DNA of 64,000 bases from Alkalimonas mucilaginosa. Lineage in GTDB: Bacteria; Pseudomonadota; Gammaproteobacteria; Enterobacterales; Alteromonadaceae. The notes below the pieces were generated by a model. That model was given only the letters and a program-made list of their open reading frames with translations, did not search any database and had not been told where the DNA came from. Of this stretch, positions 9,231 to 17,226 are shown one piece after another. The position numbers and the translations under genes are program-made. How positions within the stretch are numbered: position 1 is the first letter of the stretch; each line of letters begins with the position of its first letter. Location of the stretch: contig NZ_JAUGZK010000004.1 in assembly GCF_036327005.1 (NCBI RefSeq), positions 1-64,000 of the forward strand. Direction: 5' to 3'.

Positions 9231-11348
9231 TTACTTCCTTCTGTAAATTTTCTGCACGTCCGGCATGACACGGATTTTCCGCATCACATTGGCCAGATGC
9301 ACCCGGTCGCGAACCGACAGGGTAATGTTAATAATGTATTCACCGGTATCCCGATCATCGGTCGCTAAGTCCTGAATATTGGAATCCTGGGTTGCTATCA
9401 AAGCGGTCAGTTTCGCTAATACGCCCTGGCGATTGATAATATAGACTCGGATATCACACAGGAAGTGCTTATCCTGAGTTTGATCCCAGCGCACCGGGAA
9501 GTACTTGGCCGGATCTTTTTCCCAGCCTTTGATATTCCGGCAATCGCTGCGATGCACATTCAGGCCTTTACCGGGCGAAGCATTGGCAACAATAGGATCG
9601 CCCGGAATGGGGCGACAGCATTTGGCAAAGGTTAATAACATGCCTTCTGAGCCGACAATCACAGCTTTGCTATGGCTTTGCTCCTGGGTTGGAGCTGCAT
9701 CATCTGGTGTATCGAAGTCGCCAAGCAAACGCCGGGCAATGGCAATGGGTAACTGGTTGCCCAGGCCAATCTCTACCGCCAGTTCATCCATCGATTTTTG
9801 CCGGGCACTTTGCAGTACTTGCTCCACACGATCGGTCGCGATATCTGCCAGCTTGACATCACCCAGTGCCGAGTTCAGCAGGCGATAACCCAAACTGGTT
9901 GCTTCACTTAACTGCTGTTTCTTCAAATAGTTGCGAATGCCCAAAATGGCCCGGCTGGTCACCACATAGTTTAGCCAGTTGGCGTTTGGTTTCCCGCCTG
10001 GGCTGGTGATGATTTCTACCGTCTGGCCGGTTTCCAGCGGCCGGCTCAGTGGGTAAGGCTTGCGATCGATCCGGGCACCGACACAGCGATTGCCAACATC
10101 GGTATGCACCGCATAGGCGAAATCGACGGCAGTGGCATCAATCGGCAGCTCAATAATTCGCCCCTTGGGGGTAAAGACATAGAGTTCATCCGGGTACAGC
10201 TCGGATTTGACGTTTTCGACAAACTCATGGGTGGAGCCTGCACTTTGCTGTAGCTCCAGCAGGCTTTGCATCCAGCGGCGGGCACGGATTTGTGCGGTGG
10301 TGCCGCTGTGCTCACTGCCGGCTTTGTACATCCAGTGGGCTGCAATACCCTTGTCGGCCATTTCATCCATCTCGGAGGTGCGGATCTGGATTTCGACCGG
10401 AATGCCGTGCGGGCCAATTAACGAGGTATGCAGTGATTGATAGCCATTTTGCTTCGGAATGGCGATGTAGTCTTTAAAACGAATCTCAATCGGTTTGTAC
10501 AAATTGTGCACCACGCCTAAGGTGCGGTAACAGTTGTCGATGCTCTGTACAATGACCCGAAAAGCATAAATGTCCATCACATCGTTGAACATCCGCTCTT
10601 TGTTTTTCATTTTTTGGTAGATGCTGTACAGGTGCTTTTCACGGCCGGATACTTCAGCTTCAATGCCGGCATCGGCAATGCGGCTGCTGATTTCGCTTTT
10701 AACCTTCTCCAACAGTTCACGGCGATGGCCGCGCGCCTGTTGCACGGCCGATTGCAACGCGCGGTAGCGCATCGGGTACAAGGCCTTGAAGCCAGAGTCC
10801 TCCAGTTCGTTTTTGATGTTGTGAATGCCCAGACGATTGGCAATGGGGGCATAGAGTTCCAGCGTTTCGCGGGCGATGCGACGGCGTTTTTCCGGGCGCA
10901 GGGCACCAATGGTGCGCATATTGTGGGTGCGATCGGCCAGCTTGATCAGGATCACCCGGATATCCTGCGTCATGGCCATAAACATTTTTTGCAGGTTGGT
11001 AACTTCAAATTCCTGATAATCTTTGAATTTGACCTTATCCAGCTTGCTGACACCCTGCACCAGCTCAGCCACGGTATTACCAAAGCGTTCGGCTAGATCT
11101 TCTTTGCTGTAGGGCGTGTCTTCAATCACATCATGCAGCAGGGAGGCCATCAGAGTTTCATGATCCATCCGCATATCGGCGAGGATACTGGTCACGGCAA
11201 CCGGGTGGGTGATGTAAGGTTCGCCACTGGAGCGCATTTGTGGGGCATGCGCCTCTCTGGCCAGCAAGTAGGCTTGCTGGATCTGCGCCACCTGGTCGGC
11301 GGGCAAGTACGCTTGAATTTGCTGCTTTAAACCTTCAAACAAATACAC
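9231..11348 (-). CDS. spoT: Bifunctional (p)ppGpp synthetase/hydrolase SpoT
   Basis: A 705-residue RSH-family enzyme that makes and degrades the alarmone (p)ppGpp under carbon, iron and fatty-acid stress. The HD hydrolase domain (about 20-180) keeps the catalytic LLHDVIEDT. The synthetase domain (about 230-345) includes RFKDYIAIPKQNGYQSLHT. TGS, helical/zinc-finger-like (CCRPIPGD) and ACT domains follow. Because both the HDxxED motif and the C-terminal ACT are present and the locus is gmk-rpoZ-spoT, this is SpoT rather than RelA. The start is GTG at 11348. Confidence 0.97.
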   Translation of the reverse strand: MYLFEGLKQQIQAYLPADQVAQIQQAYLLAREAHAPQMRSSGEPYITHPVAVTSILADMRMDHETLMASLLHDVIEDTPYSKEDLAERFGNTVAELVQGVSKLDKVKFKDYQEFEVTNLQKMFMAMTQDIRVILIKLADRTHNMRTIGALRPEKRRRIARETLELYAPIANRLGIHNIKNELEDSGFKALYPMRYRALQSAVQQARGHRRELLEKVKSEISSRIADAGIEAEVSGREKHLYSIYQKMKNKERMFNDVMDIYAFRVIVQSIDNCYRTLGVVHNLYKPIEIRFKDYIAIPKQNGYQSLHTSLIGPHGIPVEIQIRTSEMDEMADKGIAAHWMYKAGSEHSGTTAQIRARRWMQSLLELQQSAGSTHEFVENVKSELYPDELYVFTPKGRIIELPIDATAVDFAYAVHTDVGNRCVGARIDRKPYPLSRPLETGQTVEIITSPGGKPNANWLNYVVTSRAILGIRNYLKKQQLSEATSLGYRLLNSALGDVKLADIATDRVEQVLQSARQKSMDELAVEIGLGNQLPIAIARRLLGDFDTPDDAAPTQEQSHSKAVIVGSEGMLLTFAKCCRPIPGDPIVANASPGKGLNVHRSDCRNIKGWEKDPAKYFPVRWDQTQDKHFLCDIRVYIINRQGVLAKLTALIATQDSNIQDLATDDRDTGEYIINITLSVRDRVHLANVMRKIRVMPDVQKIYRRK

Positions 11349-11434
11349 CTGAACCCCCCATACCGCATCAGGAAAAACCAGCGAAGATGCTGCTTACTGC
11401 ATTTATATCAGAATCGGGCGGTGTTGAGTAGGTT

Positions 11435-11458
11435 ACCAGCAGCAAAAACGCTGCTGGT
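11435..11458 (-). terminator. Hairpin between rpoZ and spoT
   Basis: A perfect 9-bp inverted repeat (11435-11443 with 11450-11458) with a 6-base loop lies 19 bases past the rpoZ stop. It has no long T-run on the minus strand. It may act as an attenuator or processing site separating rpoZ from spoT. Confidence 0.4.
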
Positions 11459-11476
11459 CATCAAGAAAAGAGGGTT

Positions 11477-11752
11477 TTATTCGTCGCCGCCAATAATAGC
11501 TGCAACGGCGGCCATCTCGGTCGCTTCCTGCTTCATTTGGTCCTGACGCTCTTGCTGGTCCAGAATGGACTCAGTGATCAGACCTTGTTCAATTTCACGC
11601 AGGGCGATGACGGTACTTTTGTCATTTTCCCAGTCCACCAGTGGATCTTTACCTTCAACACTGATTTGACGGGCACGGCGGGCTGCGACCAGGATCAGGT
11701 CAAAGCGGTTGCCAATTTTATCCACTGCATCTTCAACGGTTACGCGAGCCAT
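11477..11752 (-). CDS. rpoZ: RNA polymerase omega subunit RpoZ
   Basis: A 91-residue small subunit of RNA polymerase that helps fold and hold beta-prime and contributes to ppGpp site 1. The family N-terminus MARVTVEDAVDKIGNRFDLI is intact, followed by ARRARQI and the helix KSTVIALREIEQGLI. Length equals E. coli omega. It sits between gmk and spoT in the classic arrangement, linking the transcription machinery with alarmone metabolism. Confidence 0.98.
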   Translation of the reverse strand: MARVTVEDAVDKIGNRFDLILVAARRARQISVEGKDPLVDWENDKSTVIALREIEQGLITESILDQQERQDQMKQEATEMAAVAAIIGGDE

Positions 11753-11797
11753 TCGCTACTCCAAGTCAACAAGTTGTGCAAGACCCGCTAGTATACG

Positions 11798-12430
11798 CTA
11801 ATCCGCTGACTTCGCCAACAGTTGATCCAGCAGATCCTGTTGCCGCTGTTGTTGCCGGATAAGGCGGTTGCGCTGACACAGCACGATGGAGCGCAGCTCC
11901 AGCAAGGCTTGCTGAAAATCATCATTCACAATCAGATAGTCGTATTCATCGGCATGGCTCATTTCATCCTGTGCCTTGCTCATTCGGCCGGCAATAATGT
12001 CGGCGCTGTCCTGGCCACGACTTTGCAGTCGCTGCTGCAGCACATCCAGGCTGGGGGGCAAAATAAAGATGCCAATGGCGTCAGGCAATTGCTGCCGGAT
12101 CTGACGAGCTCCCTGCCAGTCGATATCCAGAAACACATCAATACCCTGCTGCAGGGTGTGTTCCAGCGTGGTGCGTGAGGTACCGTAGTAATTGCCAAAT
12201 ACCTCGGCCCACTCCAGAAACTCACCGGCTGCAATACGGGCTTTAAAATCATCTACTTTGACGAAATGATAATGGACCCCGTTTTGCTCACCAGGGCGTG
12301 GTGCCCGCGTCGTGTGCGAAACGCTGACCTGCATATCGGCATGCTGCGCCAGCAGCGCCTGGATCAGGCTGGATTTACCAGCCCCGCTCGGGGCCGATAC
12401 AATGAATAAATTTCCGGAAACCTGCGCCAT
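11798..12430 (-). CDS. gmk: Guanylate kinase Gmk
   Basis: A 210-residue cytoplasmic kinase converting GMP (or dGMP) and ATP to GDP and ADP. Walker A reads APSGAGKSS near residue 14. The GMP-binding core shows SHTTRAPRPGEQNGVHYHF and the segment GEFLEWAEVFGNYYGT. The ATG at 12430 gives the usual Gmk length; a longer open frame to 12505 is not needed. It leads the gmk-rpoZ-spoT group, with rpoZ 45 bases downstream. Confidence 0.97.
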   Translation of the reverse strand: MAQVSGNLFIVSAPSGAGKSSLIQALLAQHADMQVSVSHTTRAPRPGEQNGVHYHFVKVDDFKARIAAGEFLEWAEVFGNYYGTSRTTLEHTLQQGIDVFLDIDWQGARQIRQQLPDAIGIFILPPSLDVLQQRLQSRGQDSADIIAGRMSKAQDEMSHADEYDYLIVNDDFQQALLELRSIVLCQRNRLIRQQQRQQDLLDQLLAKSAD

Positions 12431-12517
12431 CTGTCTGTCCTGTGGCCATAAAACCGCAATTTTACGTTGCCAAAGCGCTGGCTGCAAATACCGCGACAAA
12501 TACAAGCCTAAGCGCCG

Positions 12518-13003
12518 CTACTTTTTCGTGGGTTTGGCTTTGACCGATAGCGTCAGGGTAAAAGTGGCCATTGGCTCATTCCCATGCAGGCTGGGGCAGG
12601 TCACCACCACCGACACCGGGCGGTTGATGCGCTCACCGCTGGCCAGGGATTCATCAATCATCTGGTCAATCACATCGCCATCGTGGCTGGTAAAATGCAC
12701 TTTGGCTTCAGGGCGTTTTAAAAAGCTGCCCTGCACATCTTTAAAGGCAAAATTGGCATTCACGCCACGGGCTTTGGCTTTACTAAAGACCAAAAAAGCC
12801 CCCGCCAAATCCGCGCCAATCGCCAAAGCACCAAAATAAATGCTGCCCAAATGGTTTTTGGTGCGCCAGGTGTGCGGCATGGTGACTTCCAGCGTTTTGC
12901 TGTCCATTCGCACAATTTTTGGTGAGCAAAAACCAATCAGCGGAATGTACCGCCAGGCAAAGAATTTCAAGCCCCAGTTGGCTTTACGAAGGGAAATGGC
13001 CAT
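12518..13003 (-). CDS. DUF4442-type hotdog-fold protein (putative thioesterase)
   Basis: A 161-residue protein that looks like the DUF4442 hotdog-fold family, related to PaaI-type thioesterases. Visible landmarks are FCSPKIVRMDSKTLEV, the central segment RTKNHLGSIYFGALAIGADLA (hotdog helix) and C-terminal beta strands ending in TFTLTLSVKAK. I chose the ATG at 13003 because it has GGAG seven bases upstream; the frame extends to a TTG at 13060. The substrate is unknown. It follows gmk's start region on the same strand but is upstream of it and probably separately expressed. Confidence 0.75.
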   Translation of the reverse strand: MAISLRKANWGLKFFAWRYIPLIGFCSPKIVRMDSKTLEVTMPHTWRTKNHLGSIYFGALAIGADLAGAFLVFSKAKARGVNANFAFKDVQGSFLKRPEAKVHFTSHDGDVIDQMIDESLASGERINRPVSVVVTCPSLHGNEPMATFTLTLSVKAKPTKK

Positions 13004-13050
13004 CTTGCAACTCCAAATAGTGTATCGGGCCAGCTTATACTGGTCAGACC

Positions 13051-13392
13051 ATGAAGGCAAGGGTGTTTGAGCAGGCAGATGAGCAAGCCGATAGCACCGT
13101 TTTTATTCATTTCATGCTCAGCACTATTGCGAAAACGCTAGCGCAAGCACTGGCACAAAACGCCTCTGTAAACGCCCCTGTAAATGCCCCTGTAAATATT
13201 GCTGGCTTAAAAACACATGAGGCGATTGTGTTATTGCTGCAACACAACCCGCACTTAACGCGCCAGCAGTTAGCCGATTTGATAGGTAAAGATCTGCGCA
13301 CTATAGGCCGAGCCATTAGCAAGCTACAACAAGACAAGCAATTAAAGCGTATAGGCTCCGACAAAACTGGTTACTGGCAAGTTCCACCATAA
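13051..13392 (+). CDS. Orphan winged-helix DNA-binding ORF, probably a remnant
   Basis: A 113-residue ORF whose C-terminal half (about 53-110) is a winged helix-turn-helix: HLTRQQLADLIGKDLRTIGR forms the recognition region and the wing ends in DKTGYWQV. Just before it is a VNAPVNAPVN repeat linker. Such linker-plus-wHTH tails are typical of the C-termini of AlbA_2/ATP-binding regulators and of some Fic proteins. The expected catalytic N-terminal part is missing here: a stop lies at 13018-13020 just upstream. It may be a stand-alone small regulator or the surviving tail of a decayed gene. The adjacent gene fragments favour decay. Confidence 0.5.
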   Translation: MKARVFEQADEQADSTVFIHFMLSTIAKTLAQALAQNASVNAPVNAPVNIAGLKTHEAIVLLLQHNPHLTRQQLADLIGKDLRTIGRAISKLQQDKQLKRIGSDKTGYWQVPP

Positions 13393-13542
13393 AAAGCTTT
13401 TGGCATTAGCTGAATTTGTGGCTTTCGCTTGCTGTTATTTGGGCTCATTAATAGGCCAACCTTTTTTTGTATTCCTAAGTCTAATGTCGCTCACTGAGCT
13501 GATAACCTTGCTATTCGCCTCAAGAATAGAGAGGCATAGCCA
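13393..13542. other. Non-coding or decayed stretch
   Basis: Between the winged-helix ORF and the Fic stump I see no recognisable product in any frame. An AT-rich segment and a GAGAGG ribosome-binding-like site directly precede the Fic-type start at 13543, so part of this is probably the old promoter of that gene. Confidence 0.4.
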
Positions 13543-13623
13543 ATGTGGATCTGGCAACAAGCCGACTGGCCCAGCAGGCAGCAAGATGCATCGCAGGTGT
13601 TTCGTTATGATGCTGCGGTTTTG
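13543..13623 (+). pseudogene. N-terminal stump of a Fic-family (DUF4172) protein
   Basis: The ATG at 13543 opens with MWIWQQADWPS and continues to FRYDAAVL, the distinctive opening of Fic-domain proteins carrying an N-terminal DUF4172 region. Similarity stops after about 27 residues, where the frame runs into the reverse-strand integrase remnant. The Fic catalytic motif (HPFxxGNGR) is absent from the window. The gene is therefore truncated. The assignment rests on recognising a short but characteristic N-terminus, so it is moderate in strength. Confidence 0.55.
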
Positions 13624-13709
13624 ACAAACGATAAGCCGTTTCCGTCAGACGTTTTACTTGGACCACCTTTCGCAAGAGCTTCGACTTTCTTTACTGTTAA
13701 ATTTGGCAT
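13605..13709 (-). pseudogene. N-terminal stump of a tyrosine-type phage integrase (DUF4102 arm-binding domain)
   Basis: The minus-strand ATG at 13709 starts a 34-codon frame reading MPNLTVKKVEALAKGG and then SDGNGLSFV. This matches the arm-type DNA-binding N-terminus of P4-like integrases (KVEAL...SDGxGLxLxV). The frame then ends in a stop inside the Fic stump. No catalytic integrase domain is present. It abuts and slightly overlaps the Fic remnant, implying a deletion junction near 13605-13625 left by a lost integrative element. Confidence 0.5.
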
Positions 13710-13779
13710 TTTCTCACCCCATGCACTCACCACAATACTCACCAATTAGATAAAACAAAATGAAAAAATATGGAACTAG

Positions 13780-13810
13780 AAAAAACGAAACCTCGCCATA
13801 AGCGAGGTTT
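13780..13810 (-). terminator. Intrinsic terminator of yicC
   Basis: A perfect 9-bp stem (13788-13796 with 13802-13810) with a 5-base loop is followed on the minus strand by a run of six T residues. It lies just past the yicC stop. Confidence 0.85.
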
Positions 13811-13848
13811 ATCAGTTGGTTATGATGCTTTATGAACCGTGTTGAGCT

Positions 13849-14709
13849 TTATTCAATATTCTGGATCTGCTCCCGCATCTGCTCAATCAATACCTTAAGC
13901 TCCACCGCAGCATTGGTGATCTCGGTGCTGATGGATTTGGACGACAGGGTATTGGCCTCGCGGTTGAACTCCTGCATCATAAAATCCAAACGCCGGCCGC
14001 AGGCGCCGCCTTTTTTTAGCGTGTGGCGGCTTTCTTTGATGTGGGCTTCCAGTCTGTCCAACTCTTCGGCCACATCGGATTTTTGTGCCAAAAAGGCCAT
14101 TTCCTGCTCCAGCCGACTTTGATCCAGCTCGCTTTGAATGTCTTTTAACCGGTTGGTGATGCGATCGCGCTGCCATTGCATGGCAACGGGCAGGTGGGCG
14201 CGCACAGTGGTAACGTGTTCGCTGATTTGGCTTAAGCGGTTTTCAATCAGCTCGGCCATGGCTTTGCCTTCGCGCGCCCGACTGGCGATAAAGTCATTCA
14301 GTGCCAGCTGAAAGCCTTCGAGCAAGTCACTTTGCACTGCATCCAAATCGGCCTGAGGGGTATCCATCACGCCTGGCCAGCGCAGTACGTCCATAATATT
14401 GAGCTGAGCACCGTTGGCCTGACTTTGCAGCGCATTGGCATGGTTAATCAATTGGCTGGCCAGTTGCTGGTTGATCTGCAGTTCGGTGACGGCTTCGTTG
14501 ATGCTGTAGCGCAGGCTGACTTCGATTTTGCCGCGCTGCAGCTGCTGGCGCAGGGTTTCGCGCAATTTGGTTTCCAGACTGCGGAATTGTTCTGGCAAAC
14601 GGAAAAAGGTTTCCAGGTAGCGCTGATTGACCGAGCGGATTTCCCACTGGGCATTGCCCCAGTTGGCTTGAATGTCGTGACGGGCGAAGGCGGTCATGCT
14701 GTGGATCAT
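13849..14709 (-). CDS. yicC: YicC family endoribonuclease
   Basis: A 286-residue YicC/YloC protein. Members of this family have been shown to be endoribonucleases, and in E. coli YicC affects the small RNA RyhB. The N-terminus MIHSMTAFAR and the segment WEIRSVNQRYLETFFRLPE (about 24-42) are family hallmarks. The C-terminal half has the conserved RLDFMMQEFNREANTL and SKSISTEITNAAVELK blocks. The ATG at 14709 gives nearly the E. coli length (287). It is divergent from rph, the arrangement seen in E. coli. Confidence 0.95.
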   Translation of the reverse strand: MIHSMTAFARHDIQANWGNAQWEIRSVNQRYLETFFRLPEQFRSLETKLRETLRQQLQRGKIEVSLRYSINEAVTELQINQQLASQLINHANALQSQANGAQLNIMDVLRWPGVMDTPQADLDAVQSDLLEGFQLALNDFIASRAREGKAMAELIENRLSQISEHVTTVRAHLPVAMQWQRDRITNRLKDIQSELDQSRLEQEMAFLAQKSDVAEELDRLEAHIKESRHTLKKGGACGRRLDFMMQEFNREANTLSSKSISTEITNAAVELKVLIEQMREQIQNIE

Positions 14710-14847
14710 GGGCTGGTTTCCAATCGGAGCTGAAAACGTCAGTATACCTGAATGCAAGTCGTGCTGTCAGCTTAGGTGCAACTTGACCGGCATTCGGTAT
14801 AATAGCACCACAACTTATCGACGATTACATCCAGCAGGAGAGATGCC

Positions 14848-15561
14848 ATGCGTCCCAGCGGCCGAACCGCCAGTCAGATCCGCCCTTTAACCTTTACCCG
14901 CCAGTTTACCGCCCATGCCGAAGGCTCGGTGCTGGTGGAGTTTGGCCACACCAAAGTAATTTGTACTGCCAGTGTGGTGGAAGGGGTGCCGCGTTTTATG
15001 AAAGGCCAGGGCAAAGGCTGGGTAACGGCTGAGTATGGCATGTTGCCACGTGCGACCCATACCCGTAATGATCGTGAGGCCGCTCGTGGCAAGCAAGGTG
15101 GTCGCACCATGGAAATTCAGCGGCTGATTGGCCGTGCCCTGCGCACGGCGGTGGATTTAAAGCTGCTGGGTGAGAATACCATCACCATCGATTGTGATGT
15201 GATCCAGGCCGATGGCGGCACCCGCACGGCTTCAATTACCGGTGCTTGTGTCGCTCTGGTGGATGCGCTGAACTTTATGCGGGCTAAAGGCATCATCAAA
15301 ACCAATCCACTAAAATACATGGTGGCTGCGGTCTCGGTTGGCGTTTATAAAGGCACCGCAGTGGCCGATCTGGATTACGACGAAGACTCCAATGCCGAAA
15401 CCGATATGAATGTGGTGATGACGGAAACCGGCAAAATCATTGAAGTGCAGGGCACGGCGGAAGCCGAACCCTTTAGCTTTGACGAAATGCACGAAATGAT
15501 GGAACTGGCGCGTCACGCTATCCGCGATATCGTTGATGAGCAAAAGCGGGTGTTGGCGTAA
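14848..15561 (+). CDS. rph: Ribonuclease PH
   Basis: A 237-residue phosphorolytic 3'-5' exoribonuclease that trims tRNA 3' ends, releasing nucleoside diphosphates. It starts MRPSGRTASQIRPL as usual for the family. The phosphate-binding region TRNDREAARGKQGGRTMEIQ and the catalytic core DCDVIQADGGTRTASITGA are intact. It is full length; the truncating rph-1 frameshift of E. coli K-12 is not present. pyrE begins 10 bases downstream, so rph and pyrE form an operon. Confidence 0.97.
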   Translation: MRPSGRTASQIRPLTFTRQFTAHAEGSVLVEFGHTKVICTASVVEGVPRFMKGQGKGWVTAEYGMLPRATHTRNDREAARGKQGGRTMEIQRLIGRALRTAVDLKLLGENTITIDCDVIQADGGTRTASITGACVALVDALNFMRAKGIIKTNPLKYMVAAVSVGVYKGTAVADLDYDEDSNAETDMNVVMTETGKIIEVQGTAEAEPFSFDEMHEMMELARHAIRDIVDEQKRVLA

Positions 15562-15571
15562 GGAGTTTGGG

Positions 15572-16216
15572 ATGAAAGACTTTCAGCGTGAATTTATTGA
15601 GTTTGCCCTGTCGCGTCAGGTGCTGAAGTTTGGCCAGTTTACCTTAAAATCCGGTCGCATCAGCCCGTACTTTTTCAATGCCGGTTTGTTTAATACCGGC
15701 GGCGATCTGGCCAAGCTGGGCCGCTTTTATGCTGCGGCGCTGCAGGACAGTGGCATCGAATTCGATCTGCTGTTTGGCCCGGCCTACAAAGGCATTCCGA
15801 TTGCCACCACCACGGCTGTGGCGCTGGCCGATCATTATCAGCGCGACCTGCCGTACTGCTTTAACCGCAAAGAAGCCAAAACCCATGGTGAAGGTGGCAG
15901 CCTGGTTGGCGCCCCTTTGCAGGGCCGGGTGATGCTGGTAGACGATGTCATCACCGCTGGTACCGCCATTCGTGAGTCGATGCAGATCATCGCCTCGGCT
16001 GGTGCGACCTTAACGGGCGTGCTGATTGCGCTGGACCGGCAAGAGCGCGGCAAGGCTGAGTTGTCGGCGATTCAGGAAGTAGAGCGCGACTTTACTACTA
16101 AGGTGATTTCCATCATTAACCTGACCGACTTGATCAGTTACCTGGCCGATCAACCGCAAATGGCAGAGCACCTGACCGCGGTACAGGCCTATCGCGCTGA
16201 ATACGGTGTGGTGTAA
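15572..16216 (+). CDS. pyrE: Orotate phosphoribosyltransferase PyrE
   Basis: A 214-residue enzyme of de novo pyrimidine synthesis that joins orotate and PRPP to give orotidine 5'-phosphate. The type I PRTase PRPP-binding motif is VMLVDDVITAGTAIRE (about 120-135). The substrate loop FNRKEAKTHGEGG (about 97-109) is also present. The ATG at 15572 is preceded by AAGGAG. Unlike E. coli, the 10-base gap after rph leaves no room for the classical pyrE attenuator, so UTP-sensing attenuation between the two genes is unlikely. Confidence 0.97.
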   Translation: MKDFQREFIEFALSRQVLKFGQFTLKSGRISPYFFNAGLFNTGGDLAKLGRFYAAALQDSGIEFDLLFGPAYKGIPIATTTAVALADHYQRDLPYCFNRKEAKTHGEGGSLVGAPLQGRVMLVDDVITAGTAIRESMQIIASAGATLTGVLIALDRQERGKAELSAIQEVERDFTTKVISIINLTDLISYLADQPQMAEHLTAVQAYRAEYGVV

Positions 16217-16253
16217 GCGGTTGTTTGTACTGTCATTCGGCGTTCATCTGAGC

Positions 16254-16285
16254 GCTGTAAGCTGAGTCCGATTAAGGCTTACAGC
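16254..16285 (+). terminator. Hairpin after pyrE
   Basis: A perfect 9-bp inverted repeat (16254-16262 with 16277-16285) with a 14-base loop lies 37 bases beyond the pyrE stop and 34 bases before dgkA. There is no immediate T-run. A terminator or a control hairpin ahead of dgkA are both possible. Confidence 0.4.
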
Positions 16286-16319
16286 ACTGCGTCAGAGCAG
16301 ACTTTTTCAAGGGAAAACC

Positions 16320-16694
16320 ATGGAAAAACCAAATGGTCAGGGACTGGGCCGGGTGATCAAAGCGGCCAAATGCTCGATGCAGGGCTTTGCCGCCACCTGG
16401 CGGCATGAGGCGGCGTTTCGCCAGGAAGCCGTGCTGGCGATCCTGTCGGTACCCCTGGCAGCCTGGCTGGCGCAGAGCTTTCTGCAGTTTGTGCTGCTGA
16501 TAGGCGTTTGGTGTCTGGTACTGATTGTTGAGCTGTTGAACTCGGCGGTTGAAACCCTGACCGACCGGGTCAGCCTGGAGCGGCACGAGTTATCGGGCCG
16601 GGCCAAGGATATGGGCTCGGCGGCGGTGTTTTTAAGCCTGGTATTGGTTGCTTTGGTGTGGGGCAGTGCGCTCTATAGCCGGTTTTGGGGCTGA
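16320..16694 (+). CDS. dgkA: Diacylglycerol kinase DgkA
   Basis: A 124-residue inner-membrane enzyme that phosphorylates diacylglycerol to phosphatidic acid, recycling the lipid released during membrane-derived oligosaccharide synthesis. It has an amphipathic N-terminus and three membrane helices (about 37-54, 58-78 and 98-118). The catalytic signature ELLNSAVETLTDRV (about 63-76) is intact. Length is near that of E. coli DgkA (122). It is between pyrE and the convergent dut gene. Confidence 0.96.
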   Translation: MEKPNGQGLGRVIKAAKCSMQGFAATWRHEAAFRQEAVLAILSVPLAAWLAQSFLQFVLLIGVWCLVLIVELLNSAVETLTDRVSLERHELSGRAKDMGSAAVFLSLVLVALVWGSALYSRFWG

Positions 16695-16749
16695 CACGAA
16701 GACCCAAAGCCGGCCTTCGTGTTCGTTCTATTTACTCGCTACGCCCTGA

Positions 16750-17208
16750 CTAGCTACGCCCTGAGTGGCCAAAACCACCTTCGCCGCGTGCGCTTTCGTC
16801 AAAACTCTCCACCAGATTAAACTCTGCCTGCACTACCGGTACAAAGACCAGTTGCGCCATGCGCTCACCGGGCTCAATGGTGAAGCTGCTGTTGCCGCGG
16901 TTCCATACCGACACCATCAACTGGCCCTGATAATCCGAGTCAATCAAGCCCACCAGATTACCCAGCACAATGCCGTGCTTATGGCCAAGGCCAGAGCGTG
17001 GCAAAATGGTGGCACAAAGATTAGCATCGCCAATATGGATGGCAAGGCCGGTTGGGATGAGCTCGGTCTGGCCAGGCTCCAGCGTGATGGCGCTATCGAG
17101 CAAAGCGCGCAGATCCAGGCCGGCAGAGCCAGGCGTGGCATAAGTTGGTAGTGGAAACTCGCTGCCAATGCGCGGGTCGAGAATTTTCAAATCAATGGCT
17201 TTTTTCAT
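16750..17208 (-). CDS. dut: dUTP diphosphatase Dut
   Basis: A 152-residue trimeric dUTPase that hydrolyses dUTP to dUMP and pyrophosphate, keeping uracil out of DNA and supplying dTMP synthesis. All five motifs are visible: AGLDLRA, PRSGLGHKHG (motif 2), GLIDSDYQGQL (motif 3), GERMAQLVF (motif 4) and RGEGGFGHSG (motif 5). It follows coaBC by 18 bases on the same strand, the conserved dfp-dut pair. Confidence 0.98.
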   Translation of the reverse strand: MKKAIDLKILDPRIGSEFPLPTYATPGSAGLDLRALLDSAITLEPGQTELIPTGLAIHIGDANLCATILPRSGLGHKHGIVLGNLVGLIDSDYQGQLMVSVWNRGNSSFTIEPGERMAQLVFVPVVQAEFNLVESFDESARGEGGFGHSGRS

Positions 17209-17226
17209 GGTGCTAGTGTAGTTCCG

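Noticed and set aside
10614..11096. 160-codon plus-strand frame inside spoT
   Set aside because: It is the opposite strand of a fully conserved enzyme, with no ribosome-binding site or domain; an antisense shadow.
13141..13200. Short VNAPVN-coding tandem repeat considered as a CRISPR-like or minisatellite array
   Set aside because: Only two to three 12-base units that code for a known type of protein linker; there are no spacers.
13400..13624. 74-codon forward frame with a hydrophobic start
   Set aside because: It overlaps the Fic stump in another frame, has no ribosome-binding site and no recognisable domain; it is most likely chance in decayed DNA.
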